DNA of 64,000 nucleotides from Lysinibacillus fusiformis (GTDB taxonomy: Bacteria; Bacillota; Bacilli; Bacillales_A; Planococcaceae): the NCBI RefSeq assembly GCF_003049525.1, contig NZ_PYWL01000001.1:930001-994000 (forward strand), in the 5' to 3' direction. The translations under genes and the position numbers were made by a program. Below are positions 8,073 to 15,856 of this stretch, in pieces. Each line of letters starts with the position of its first letter. Position 1 is the stretch's first letter. The notes beneath the pieces were generated by a model, which did no database searches, was not told the DNA's origin, and saw only the letters and a list, made by a program, of their open reading frames with translations.

Positions 8073-8828
8073 ATGAGATTGGAAAATAAAGTAGCCGTTA
8101 TTACAGGCGGAGGTACAGGCATCGGGAAAGAAACTGCACTATTATTTGCGAAAGAAGGAGCAAAAATAGTCATTACTGATATAAATGAACAATCTGGGAA
8201 CGAAACCGTTAGCGATATCCAAGCATTTGGAGGCGAAGCATTATTTGTACGTCATGATGTTAGCAATGAAGACGATTGGAAAAAAGTTGCAGATGAAGCC
8301 ATTCATACATTTAATAAAGTTGATATCCTTTTCAACAATGCAGGCATTTATATAATTAAACCACTAGCGGAAATTGAACTTTCTGACTGGAATCGCTTAA
8401 TGTCCATCAATGTAACTGGTGTTTTCCTTGGTATGAAACATATCATGCCGCTTATGGCTAAACAAAATAAAGGCTCTGTCATTAATGCATCTTCCATTGC
8501 AGGCTTAACAGGTGCTGCTGGACATGTTTTATATGGCGCTAGTAAAGGTGCTGTGCGCATTATGACAAAAGATGCAGCAATGGAATATGCCCCATATGGC
8601 GTACGCGTAAACTCTATTCACCCTGGCTATATCGATACAGGAATGGCCGATTATGCATCTGCAACAACTGGAAGCTCTAAAGATGAATTAGGAAAAAACT
8701 TATTCCCATTAGGACGTTTAGGTTCTGTAAAAGAAGTGGCTCAAACAGTGCTGTTCTTAGCTTCTGATGAATCTTCCTTCTCAACAGGTGCCGAATTTGT
8801 TATTGATGGTGGAGCAACAGCAAAATAA
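8073..8828 (+). CDS. SDR family oxidoreductase
   Basis: A classical short-chain dehydrogenase of 251 residues from ATG 8073. The GTG at 8064 lies too close to the GGAAGG site to be preferred. Motifs are TGGGTGIG (11-18), DV near 62, NNAG near 90, the catalytic Ser in NASSIAG, Y154-GAS-K158, and the C-terminal DGGATAK. An Asp after beta-2 (ITDIN) favours NAD over NADP. The family reduces or oxidises secondary alcohols and ketones; cyclopentanol/3-hydroxyacyl-type dehydrogenases are the nearest flavour, but the substrate is unknown. It forms an operon with a second SDR beginning 20 bp later. Confidence 0.85.
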   Translation: MRLENKVAVITGGGTGIGKETALLFAKEGAKIVITDINEQSGNETVSDIQAFGGEALFVRHDVSNEDDWKKVADEAIHTFNKVDILFNNAGIYIIKPLAEIELSDWNRLMSINVTGVFLGMKHIMPLMAKQNKGSVINASSIAGLTGAAGHVLYGASKGAVRIMTKDAAMEYAPYGVRVNSIHPGYIDTGMADYASATTGSSKDELGKNLFPLGRLGSVKEVAQTVLFLASDESSFSTGAEFVIDGGATAK

Positions 8829-8848
8829 ATATTAAGGTGGTCATTGAC

Positions 8849-9592
8849 ATGAAATTAACAGATAAAGTAGCAATCGTCACAGGTGGCGCTAGCGGTATCG
8901 GTGAGGCAACAGTTCGCCTCTTCGCCCAAGAAGGTGCACAAGTAGTCATTGCCGATTTTTCAGAGCGCGGACAAAACATCTCTGAACAATTAAATAACGA
9001 TGGTTATGATACCCTCTTCGTAAAAACAGATGTAACAAGCGAAGAAGATATTAAAAACATGATAAAGGAAACTATTAATAAATACGGAAAACTTGATATT
9101 ATGTATGCGAATGCAGGTGTAGCTGACGATGCACCCGCTCACGAGTTATCTTTTGAAAAATGGAAAAGAACCATTGATATTAATTTATCCGGTGTATTTC
9201 TTTCTGATAAATATGCCATCGAACAATTCCTTGCGCAAGGCACAGGTGGCGTCATTGTTAATGCTGGCTCTATCCATAGTTTTGTTGCCTTACCAAATCC
9301 AACAGCCTATTCATCTGCAAAAGGTGGTGTAAAACTATTAACACAAAACCTTTGCACAGCTTATGCAAAACAAGGCATTCGCGTAAATGCTGTATGTCCT
9401 GGCTATATCGACACACCTTTATTAGCTGAAGTAGACGCTCAAAAGAAAGAGTATTTAGCTTCCCTTCATCCACAAGGTCGACTTGGTAAACCAGAAGAGA
9501 TTGCCAAAGCTGTTTTATTCTTAGCAAGCGATGATGCAAGCTTTGTTAATGGTACAACACTCCTTGTTGATGGAGGCTATACTGCACACTAA
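8849..9592 (+). CDS. SDR family oxidoreductase (second of pair)
   Basis: A 247-residue classical SDR from ATG 8849, chosen because AAGGTGG (8834-8840) is 8 nt upstream; the GTG at 8837 lies inside that site. Motifs are TGGASGIG, ANAG instead of NNAG, NAGSIHS with the catalytic Ser, Y154-SSA-K158 and the terminal DGGYTAH. IADFS after beta-2 suggests NAD preference. It shares the overall plan of its upstream neighbour but is clearly diverged, so the two may act on successive or stereochemically different substrates of one pathway. A hairpin terminator follows. Confidence 0.85.
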   Translation: MKLTDKVAIVTGGASGIGEATVRLFAQEGAQVVIADFSERGQNISEQLNNDGYDTLFVKTDVTSEEDIKNMIKETINKYGKLDIMYANAGVADDAPAHELSFEKWKRTIDINLSGVFLSDKYAIEQFLAQGTGGVIVNAGSIHSFVALPNPTAYSSAKGGVKLLTQNLCTAYAKQGIRVNAVCPGYIDTPLLAEVDAQKKEYLASLHPQGRLGKPEEIAKAVLFLASDDASFVNGTTLLVDGGYTAH

Positions 9593-9606
9593 TAAAAAAT
9601 TTACTG

Positions 9607-9645
9607 GTCTGAATTCGGTATTGTTCCGGAATCAGACTCTTTTTA
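9607..9645 (+). terminator. Intrinsic terminator of the SDR operon
   Basis: GTCTGAATTCGG (9607-9618) pairs imperfectly with CCGGAATCAGAC (9626-9637), followed by a T run. Confidence 0.75.
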
Positions 9646-9883
9646 TTTGATTAAAATTCTCCCAGTGCAAATCGGTCTAGATCATAACAAGAAGCAGTAA
9701 GCTTTAAAAGCTGTCGTATTTTATGGTAAAACAATATAAGATTATTTAATTGCAACTCCACATGCAGGTATTTTTTCTATAATATAAATATTAATATATT
9801 TTAAAGCTAAAAGAGTTGCTATTACATGAAATGCTTTGTACTTTTATTACATCAGTTATTATGAAATTGAGGGGTGTTTTACA

Positions 9884-10810
9884 ATGAGTTTAAATGATTG
9901 GCTAAATGAAAAGGTCCCAGAAATTACAAGTTCATTAAGTGATATTAACCGACAGTATGTTGATATTGAAAATTCAATTGGCTTTGTTGGGCGCAATCAA
10001 ATTTATAAAATCTTAGATAATTTTCATGAAGTACTGTTCCCAGGTATTCATACTGCTCCGCCGATCGATACTACACGCGTCAATATTGTAAGTAGTAATA
10101 AACTGCGTGAAACGGCATTGGATTTACGTGATATTATCGAAAAAGTTTTAATTTACAATTTGGAGTACAACAGCAATCTTGAAAACTGTACTTGTCAAGC
10201 GGATGCAGATCGTATTGTGATGGATTTAATTTCACAATTCCCAAAAATTCGTAAAATCTTGCAAACAGATATTCAGGCAGCGTACAACGGAGATCCTGCT
10301 GCCCTTTCTACAGAAGAAATTTTACTAAGTTATCCATCAATTGTTGCGGTATACATTCACCGTATTGCACATGAATTATATGAAGTGGGCGTACCAATTG
10401 TCCCACGTATTATGTCTGAATATGCACATAGTTTAACAGGAATCGATATTCACCCAGGAGCGACAATTGGTGAATCCTTCTTTATCGATCACGGCACAGG
10501 TGTCGTAATCGGTGAGACATGTATAATCGGCAATAATGTTAAAATATACCAAAGTGTAACATTAGGGGCATTAAGCTTCCCTCTTGATGAAAATGGCAAT
10601 CCAATTAAAGGAATTAAACGTCATCCGAATATTGAAGATAATGTTGTTATTTATGCAGGTGCAACCATTTTAGGTGGCGAAACGACAATTGGTCACGATT
10701 CGGTGCTAGGCAGTAACATTTGGCTAATGAATTCAATACCACCATATTCCCGTGTGTACAACTCACCACCAACACCTAACATCAGTAGTAGTAAATCGAA
10801 AAATGTTTAA
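9884..10810 (+). CDS. Serine O-acetyltransferase (EpsC/CysE-like)
   Basis: A 308-residue enzyme from ATG 9884, preceded by GAGGGGTG; the reading frame is open upstream but lacks another good site. The C-terminal third is a left-handed beta-helix: GIDIHPGATIGESFFIDHGTGVVIGETCIIG, then KIYQSVTLGALS and GATILGGETTIG. The DHGTGVVIGET signature and GALS are diagnostic of serine acetyltransferases, which make O-acetylserine for cysteine synthesis. The long N-terminal helical domain places it with the roughly 300-residue EpsC-type group rather than short CysE. It is monocistronic, with a strong terminator downstream. No T-box or S-box is visible upstream. Confidence 0.85.
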   Translation: MSLNDWLNEKVPEITSSLSDINRQYVDIENSIGFVGRNQIYKILDNFHEVLFPGIHTAPPIDTTRVNIVSSNKLRETALDLRDIIEKVLIYNLEYNSNLENCTCQADADRIVMDLISQFPKIRKILQTDIQAAYNGDPAALSTEEILLSYPSIVAVYIHRIAHELYEVGVPIVPRIMSEYAHSLTGIDIHPGATIGESFFIDHGTGVVIGETCIIGNNVKIYQSVTLGALSFPLDENGNPIKGIKRHPNIEDNVVIYAGATILGGETTIGHDSVLGSNIWLMNSIPPYSRVYNSPPTPNISSSKSKNV

Positions 10811-10863
10811 TACACACACTCTTTAAGTAAGATAAAAATTGCCCTCACTTATAGACGACTATC

Positions 10864-10906
10864 GAAAGACACTGTAAAGAATTTTTTTGCAGTGTCTTTC
10901 ATTTTT
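10864..10906 (+). terminator. Intrinsic terminator after serine acetyltransferase
   Basis: A perfect 11-bp stem, GAAAGACACTG (10864-10874) with CAGTGTCTTTC (10890-10900), is followed by ATTTTT. Confidence 0.9.
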
Positions 10907-11088
10907 CCCTACATATATTCGTCCGTTACAAGCTAAAGACATTCAAACACAACCATTGGCCTTGTTATAAAAATAGTTGATGTCCTCCTATTAGAGCATA
11001 TTTATTTATAAACCCATGTTAATACTTTCTAGTTTTGATATGCTATACTATTTCTATTATCGAAATATATTAGAAAGAGGGATGCTAG

Positions 11089-12471
11089 ATGACTAATTTA
11101 CAGCAAATTGATGCTTATTTTGCTGAACATCGTGAGGCTCATTTAAACGAATTGAAAGAATTTTTACAAATTCCAAGTATTAGTTCTTTATCTGAGCATA
11201 AGGAAGATATCCAGCATGCTGCACAATGGCTTGCTAATGCATTTGAAAAATTAAATCTTGAGAATATCTCAATTACACAAACTGCAGGTCACCCAGTTGT
11301 CTATGCCGATTGGTTACATGCAGAAGGCAAACCAACTGTATTATTTTATGGTCACTACGATGTACAACCTGTTGATCCCCTAAATTTATGGGAGAGTGAA
11401 CCGTTCAATCCTACCATTCGTGACAATAAATTATTCGCTCGTGGTGCTAGTGATGATAAAGGGCAAGTATTTATGCACTTAAAAATGATTGAAGCTTTAT
11501 TTGCAACAACAGGAACTTTACCTGTGAACGTTAAATTTATTTATGAAGGTGAAGAAGAAATCGGTAGTCCGCATCTACCTTCCTTTGTTGAGGAATATAA
11601 AGAAAAATTAGCGTCGGATCTCATTTTAATTTCTGATACTGGACTTTATGGCCCTGGTAAACCTGCAGTATGCTATGGCTTACGTGGTTTAGCAGGCATT
11701 CAAATTGATGTGCGTGGAGCTAAAGGAGATTTACACTCAGGTCTCTATGGTGGAGGCGTGCAAAATGCCATCCACGCATTAGCTGAAATATTAGCATCCT
11801 TCCGTGACGAGCATGGCACCATTCAAGTGGAAGGTTTCTACGATAATGTATTACCTTTAACAGAGGAAGAACGTGAAGCTTATCGTGCGCTTGGTTTTGA
11901 TGAGGAGTCAGTAAAACAAGAGGTCGGTGTAAAAGAACTATTTGGTGAGCAAGGGTTTACCTACCTTGAACGTACTTGGGCTCGTCCAACATTAGAGGTT
12001 AATGGGGTCTTTGGTGGTTTCTCGGGAGAAGGCATCAAAACGGTATTACCTGCTGAAGCAGGCGCTAAAATTACATGCCGTCTCGTTCCAAATCAAGAGC
12101 CGGACGAAATCGTTGCGCTATTAAAAGCCCACGTTGAAAAGCATAAACCTGCTGGAGTGGAAATTAACATTTCGGAGTTCGATAAAGGCCCTGCATTCTT
12201 AACACCATTTGATCATCCATTCATTCAGGCAGCTGGACGTTCTTATGAAAAGGTTTATCGTGTACCTACTGCTTACACACGTGGTGGAGGTTCTATCCCT
12301 ATCGTGGCTGCATTTGATGAAATTTTAGAAATTCCTGTAGTATTAATGGGCTTCGGTTTATCTAGTGAAAACTTCCATGCACCTAATGAGCATTTCCATT
12401 TAGAAAACTTTGATAAAGGTTTACGCGTTTTAAGTGATTATTTATATGAAGTTTCGGAATTACAAAAATAA
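11089..12471 (+). CDS. M20 family dipeptidase
   Basis: A 460-residue cytoplasmic metallopeptidase. Metal ligands are readable: H89 and D91 in FYGHYDVQP, D122 in RGASDDKGQ, the catalytic pair E155-E156 in YEGEEEIGS, D183 in ISDT, and a C-terminal His in LSSENFHAPNEH. The lid/dimerisation domain with DLHSGLYGG lies between. This is the dipeptidase/carnosinase-like M20 branch (DUG1-type), which cleaves dipeptides with two zinc or manganese ions. AAAGAGGG precedes the ATG. It is a single gene between its own terminator and that of the preceding gene. Confidence 0.88.
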   Translation: MTNLQQIDAYFAEHREAHLNELKEFLQIPSISSLSEHKEDIQHAAQWLANAFEKLNLENISITQTAGHPVVYADWLHAEGKPTVLFYGHYDVQPVDPLNLWESEPFNPTIRDNKLFARGASDDKGQVFMHLKMIEALFATTGTLPVNVKFIYEGEEEIGSPHLPSFVEEYKEKLASDLILISDTGLYGPGKPAVCYGLRGLAGIQIDVRGAKGDLHSGLYGGGVQNAIHALAEILASFRDEHGTIQVEGFYDNVLPLTEEEREAYRALGFDEESVKQEVGVKELFGEQGFTYLERTWARPTLEVNGVFGGFSGEGIKTVLPAEAGAKITCRLVPNQEPDEIVALLKAHVEKHKPAGVEINISEFDKGPAFLTPFDHPFIQAAGRSYEKVYRVPTAYTRGGGSIPIVAAFDEILEIPVVLMGFGLSSENFHAPNEHFHLENFDKGLRVLSDYLYEVSELQK

Positions 12472-12487
12472 TTTTCTATTCCATAAC

Positions 12488-12522
12488 AAATCCCCTCACC
12501 TACTTCAGTGAGGGGATTTTCT
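12488..12522. terminator. Terminator between the dipeptidase and nitroreductase genes
   Basis: AAATCCCCTCAC pairs perfectly with GTGAGGGGATTT around an 8-nt loop, followed by a T run on the plus strand. The genes are convergent. Confidence 0.88.
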
Positions 12523-12537
12523 TTGCTTTTTAGGCGA

Positions 12538-13110
12538 TTACTCACCAAAAACTGTCACTATTTCAGCCGATTTTTTACGATCTTTCCCTTTTGGTACTTC
12601 ATCAAAATAACCGACTTGTAGCATTGCAATAACACGTTCACCAGGCTGTACCTTTAAGGCTTCGCGGAACTTGGGATTATCTAAAAAGCCTGGTGTTTTC
12701 CAGCAAGAGCCTATCCCTCTATCCCATGCTAACAGTTGCATATTTTGAATAAAGATACTTGCTGCTCCGTAATCCTCTAAACGTTCTTTTTGACGTGCAT
12801 CCTCCGGTACGATAACAAAGGCATAGCCGCCGGGTAACGTAAATTTCAACATCTGCTTCGCCAAGTCTTCACTTAAAAGCTCTTGCCATTTTGGAATCGT
12901 CAGGTCGCGTAATAAATGATGTAGATTTTCTAATTCCTTACCACAGGCTACTACTAAACGCCAAGGCTCACGGTTACCGTGGTTGGGTGCCCAAACTGCA
13001 TCGTCGATAATGGCCAATAAATCATCACGATCTACAGGCTGACCATTAAATTTTTTAATGGAACGACGTTGAATAATTGCATCTCTAACCGATAAAAATT
13101 GTTCGCTCAT
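12538..13110 (-). CDS. Nitroreductase family protein
   Basis: A 190-residue FMN-dependent nitroreductase-fold protein. It shows the N-terminal RRSIKKFNGQPV phosphate-binding segment, APNHGNREPWRLVV, and the C-terminal GIGSCWKTPGF and PGERVIAMLQVGY. The short length puts it in the single-domain YdjA/YfhC-like group. Such homodimers use NAD(P)H to reduce nitro compounds, quinones or flavins; the natural substrate is not known. AAGGAGAATGGATAT precedes the ATG at 13110. It is a stand-alone gene. Confidence 0.85.
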   Translation of the reverse strand: MSEQFLSVRDAIIQRRSIKKFNGQPVDRDDLLAIIDDAVWAPNHGNREPWRLVVACGKELENLHHLLRDLTIPKWQELLSEDLAKQMLKFTLPGGYAFVIVPEDARQKERLEDYGAASIFIQNMQLLAWDRGIGSCWKTPGFLDNPKFREALKVQPGERVIAMLQVGYFDEVPKGKDRKKSAEIVTVFGE

Positions 13111-13204
13111 ATATCCATTCTCCTTCTACCACAAGACAACTTTTAAGTTTATCTCTTCTACCTTCACATTATCATAAAATGATATGCTTTAAAACTACCT
13201 CATC

Positions 13205-13699
13205 TTAAGCAAAGCTATCCTCTATATGATAGAAAAAGTAAGTCATGCTGGGCGTAAAAGCAGTGGAGTCTTCATACAAATACGGTCGATTAATACTATC
13301 TGATGTATGAGCATTTACATAAGGAATGCCGTTTTGAATACTTGTAACAATAACAGAGTGATCGATTCTCCCATTTCCTTGAAAATCATAAAAAATAACA
13401 TCCCCCAGCTCTAACTCTTCGGCGGTTTGCACACGTGTCCCCTTCAACCCTGTCGTTGAGCCTTCTAAATACCATCTTAAAGAATGTGCAACAGACCAGC
13501 TAAAGCTCCAATTTCCTTGTTGAATCCACCAGCCCTTATCTCTACTTGGTGCCCCTCGCATTGGTGCCCCACCAGCTAATAAACATTGAGATATATAGTT
13601 TGTACAGTCTACATCAAAGTTAGGAAAAGCTGGATTGCGTCTATTCCACCATAAATTGGCATACTGTACAGCAGCTTGCCTATTATACATCTTTGCCAT
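13205..13699 (-). CDS. Putative amidase-domain protein (Amidase_6 type)
   Basis: A 164-residue protein starting at ATG 13699, where AGGAGG lies 7 nt upstream; an in-frame ATG 15 nt earlier has no site. The papain/NlpC-like core is FDVDCTNYISQCLLAGG with probable nucleophile C32, a tryptophan-rich middle (WWIQQGNWSFSWSVAHSLRWYL), LELGDVIFYDF, and RIDHSVIVTS with the catalytic His. This matches the putative amidase domain of Bacillales proteins, usually at the C-terminus of longer secreted proteins. Here it stands alone without a signal peptide, so either the domain acts inside the cell (for example in the mother cell) or it is released by lysis. Target bond unknown. Confidence 0.75.
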   Translation of the reverse strand: MAKMYNRQAAVQYANLWWNRRNPAFPNFDVDCTNYISQCLLAGGAPMRGAPSRDKGWWIQQGNWSFSWSVAHSLRWYLEGSTTGLKGTRVQTAEELELGDVIFYDFQGNGRIDHSVIVTSIQNGIPYVNAHTSDSINRPYLYEDSTAFTPSMTYFFYHIEDSFA

Positions 13700-13881
13700 A
13701 CATCCCCTCCTCATGCCATCATATGTCTCTTCAAGTATTTCTATTAGTTAGGTCCTTACTCATATTATTGTCGAAAATAGGTATAATCAGTATGTTCCTT
13801 TCCATTTTCAAGATCATTTTTGCTACAATAAGATTAAAAGAAATGCATGATTTTATTTTATGACCAGAAGGGATGTTAAAT

Positions 13882-14904
13882 GTGAAGCAGCATGCTGAGA
13901 AAGAAATTTTACAGCCTACTCTTTTATGCGATAAAAAGGGGAATTTAAATCCAGCAGCCATCGGATTTGCACGTAAACCACTTATCAACAGCAATTTAAG
14001 CGGCCATCTCATGCGCAAAAAGAAATGGAACTATTGGTGTGTCTACGGTGATGAAATCTTATTTTCCGCTACGATTAGTCATCTAGATTATGCAGCAGTC
14101 TGCTTCGTCTATTTCCTTGAATATGAAACGCAGCGTTATTTCGAAAAAACGATTACCATTCCCTTAGGCGGCAAATTGAAAATGCCTACACAAGTTTTAG
14201 AGTCCGTATCGTTTAAAAATAGTGAAATGATGATTGATATACTATATGTACAAAATGAAACACATCTATCCGTTTCTATTCCAAATTTTGATGGCGATAT
14301 TTTACGTGCAAAGCTCATCATTCAGCATCCCGCTACAGACGAAACCTTAAATGTTGTCATCCCTTGGAATCGTAAAACATTTCAATTTACAGGTAAGCAT
14401 CATACACTCCCTACTTCAGGTGTGGTCACAATTGGTACTCGTCGTTATAATTTCTCGGCAGAAGAAAATTTTGCTGTCTTAGATTACGGTCGAGGTGTCT
14501 GGCCGCGTGAAGCCGTATGGAATTGGGGAATGGCCTCTCAACGGGTCCGTGGAAGAAGAATTGGACTTAATTTAGGAGGAAAATGGACAGATGGCACAGG
14601 CATGACCGAAAATGCTGTTTTCGTTGATGGCAAAATGACAAAAATACATGAGGATTTATTGTTTGATTATGATTCCGAAGATTATATGCAGCGCTGGAAA
14701 GTAAAATCAAAATTCTCTCATCAAGTGTCACTAACCTTCTCTCCGTTTTTTGAACGTGTAGCCTATACAAATGCAAAACTAGTAAAATCAGAAGTACATC
14801 AATTATTTGGTTATTATGACGGTTCCATTTTGCTCGACAATGGTGAAACATTAGTTATTCGACAAATGCTTGGATGCATTGAGGAGCATCAGGCAAAGTG
14901 GTAA
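13882..14904 (+). CDS. DUF2804 domain-containing protein
   Basis: A 340-residue protein. I prefer GTG 13882 because AGAAGGG is about 10 nt away; the ATG at 13873 almost touches that site. Features are KKKWNYWCVYGDEILFSATISHLDYA near the N-terminus, then beta-rich sequence, ENFAVLDYGRGVWPREAVWNWG and a C-terminal LVIRQMLGCIEEH. This order is typical of DUF2804, a family whose fold resembles the lipocalin-like AttH/tocopherol cyclase group. No enzymatic role is established. There is no signal peptide. It stands alone, convergent to the glycerophosphodiesterase gene. Confidence 0.8.
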   Translation: MKQHAEKEILQPTLLCDKKGNLNPAAIGFARKPLINSNLSGHLMRKKKWNYWCVYGDEILFSATISHLDYAAVCFVYFLEYETQRYFEKTITIPLGGKLKMPTQVLESVSFKNSEMMIDILYVQNETHLSVSIPNFDGDILRAKLIIQHPATDETLNVVIPWNRKTFQFTGKHHTLPTSGVVTIGTRRYNFSAEENFAVLDYGRGVWPREAVWNWGMASQRVRGRRIGLNLGGKWTDGTGMTENAVFVDGKMTKIHEDLLFDYDSEDYMQRWKVKSKFSHQVSLTFSPFFERVAYTNAKLVKSEVHQLFGYYDGSILLDNGETLVIRQMLGCIEEHQAKW

Positions 14905-14927
14905 AGAATCTTATAAAAGACGCCGCG

Positions 14928-14963
14928 TTCCGTGGGCATTACTTCATTAATCATTCCACGGAA
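14928..14963. repeat. GC-rich inverted repeat between convergent genes
   Basis: TTCCGTGG (14928-14935) and CCACGGAA (14956-14963) form a perfect 8-bp stem, with further partial pairing outward to about 14920 and 14972. There is no T tract, so it is not a standard intrinsic terminator. It is markedly more GC-rich than the surroundings and looks like a small REP/MITE-type palindromic element. Confidence 0.5.
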
Positions 14964-14987
14964 TTCGAGCGCCCCCCTCTCATTGCT

Positions 14988-15704
14988 CTAAGTAAGGGCT
15001 TTTAATATTTTCTCTGGGTCATCAGTAAATATTGCTTGTATTCCAAGCTGCTGTAAATATCGAGCATCCTGCTCCTCGTTGACTGTATAAACACGTACTG
15101 TTGCCCCTTCAGCGAGCGCTAGTTTTACTGATTTGCGATACGCTGTAGGCAAACTAACATGCAAGCCTTTAGCAGGAATAAGTGCAACATAAGTCGTAAA
15201 GTCTACTAAAACTTCAGCAAACAATGCAGCACTTTCAATATATGGTGCGATTAGTGCGACTGTTTGCAAAGATTCATGATTAAAAGAAGAGATAATAACT
15301 CTCTCTGTCATTTGTTGGGCAGCTACTTCCTTTAGAACTAATGACTCGATCCCTTCATAGGCAAACACATCTGTTTTTAGCTCAATGTTAATGCGATGGT
15401 TTGTACCTGCAAATAGTTCTAAAACTTCCCCTAATGTCGGAATCACTTCTCCACTATAATCCAATGAGTACCATGAGCCAAAATCAAATGTACGTAATTG
15501 CTGTAATGTAAAATCCTTTACATAGCCTGAACCATTGGAGGTACGGTTAATGGTTTCATCATGAATAACAACTACCTCTTTATCTGCTGTTAAATGAACA
15601 TCTAGCTCAATTCCAGCGATAGGAAGCTTAGATGCCGCTTGGAATGCAGCAATTGTATTTTCCGGGTAGCTTGCAGAAACACCTCTGTGTGCAAAAATAT
15701 CCAA
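14988..15704 (-). CDS. Glycerophosphodiester phosphodiesterase
   Basis: A 238-residue TIM-barrel enzyme that hydrolyses deacylated phospholipids to glycerol-3-phosphate and an alcohol. Motifs are AHRGVSASYPENT with the catalytic His, GIELDVHLTADKEVVVIHDETINRTSNG with metal ligands E-x-D and the second His, and INIELKT. There is no signal peptide, so it is the cytoplasmic UgpQ-like type. The start is TTG at 15704, supported by GAGGAGG 9 nt upstream. It is a single gene divergent from helD. Confidence 0.88.
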   Translation of the reverse strand: MDIFAHRGVSASYPENTIAAFQAASKLPIAGIELDVHLTADKEVVVIHDETINRTSNGSGYVKDFTLQQLRTFDFGSWYSLDYSGEVIPTLGEVLELFAGTNHRINIELKTDVFAYEGIESLVLKEVAAQQMTERVIISSFNHESLQTVALIAPYIESAALFAEVLVDFTTYVALIPAKGLHVSLPTAYRKSVKLALAEGATVRVYTVNEEQDARYLQQLGIQAIFTDDPEKILKALT

Positions 15705-15856
15705 AATAATGAACCTCCTCTTTTATTAACATTCATTCAAATCCTCTACGTAATAGTAACATATTCAGCTTTTAAGCTTTCACTTGATGGTAAATATTAT
15801 ATATAGTAGTATGATAATCTACTTTGAAATTGTAAGTACCTAGGAGGTGCTAAAAA

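Noticed and set aside
8345..8560. Antisense frame across the first SDR gene
   Set aside because: Shadow frame; the SDR motifs on the plus strand explain the region.
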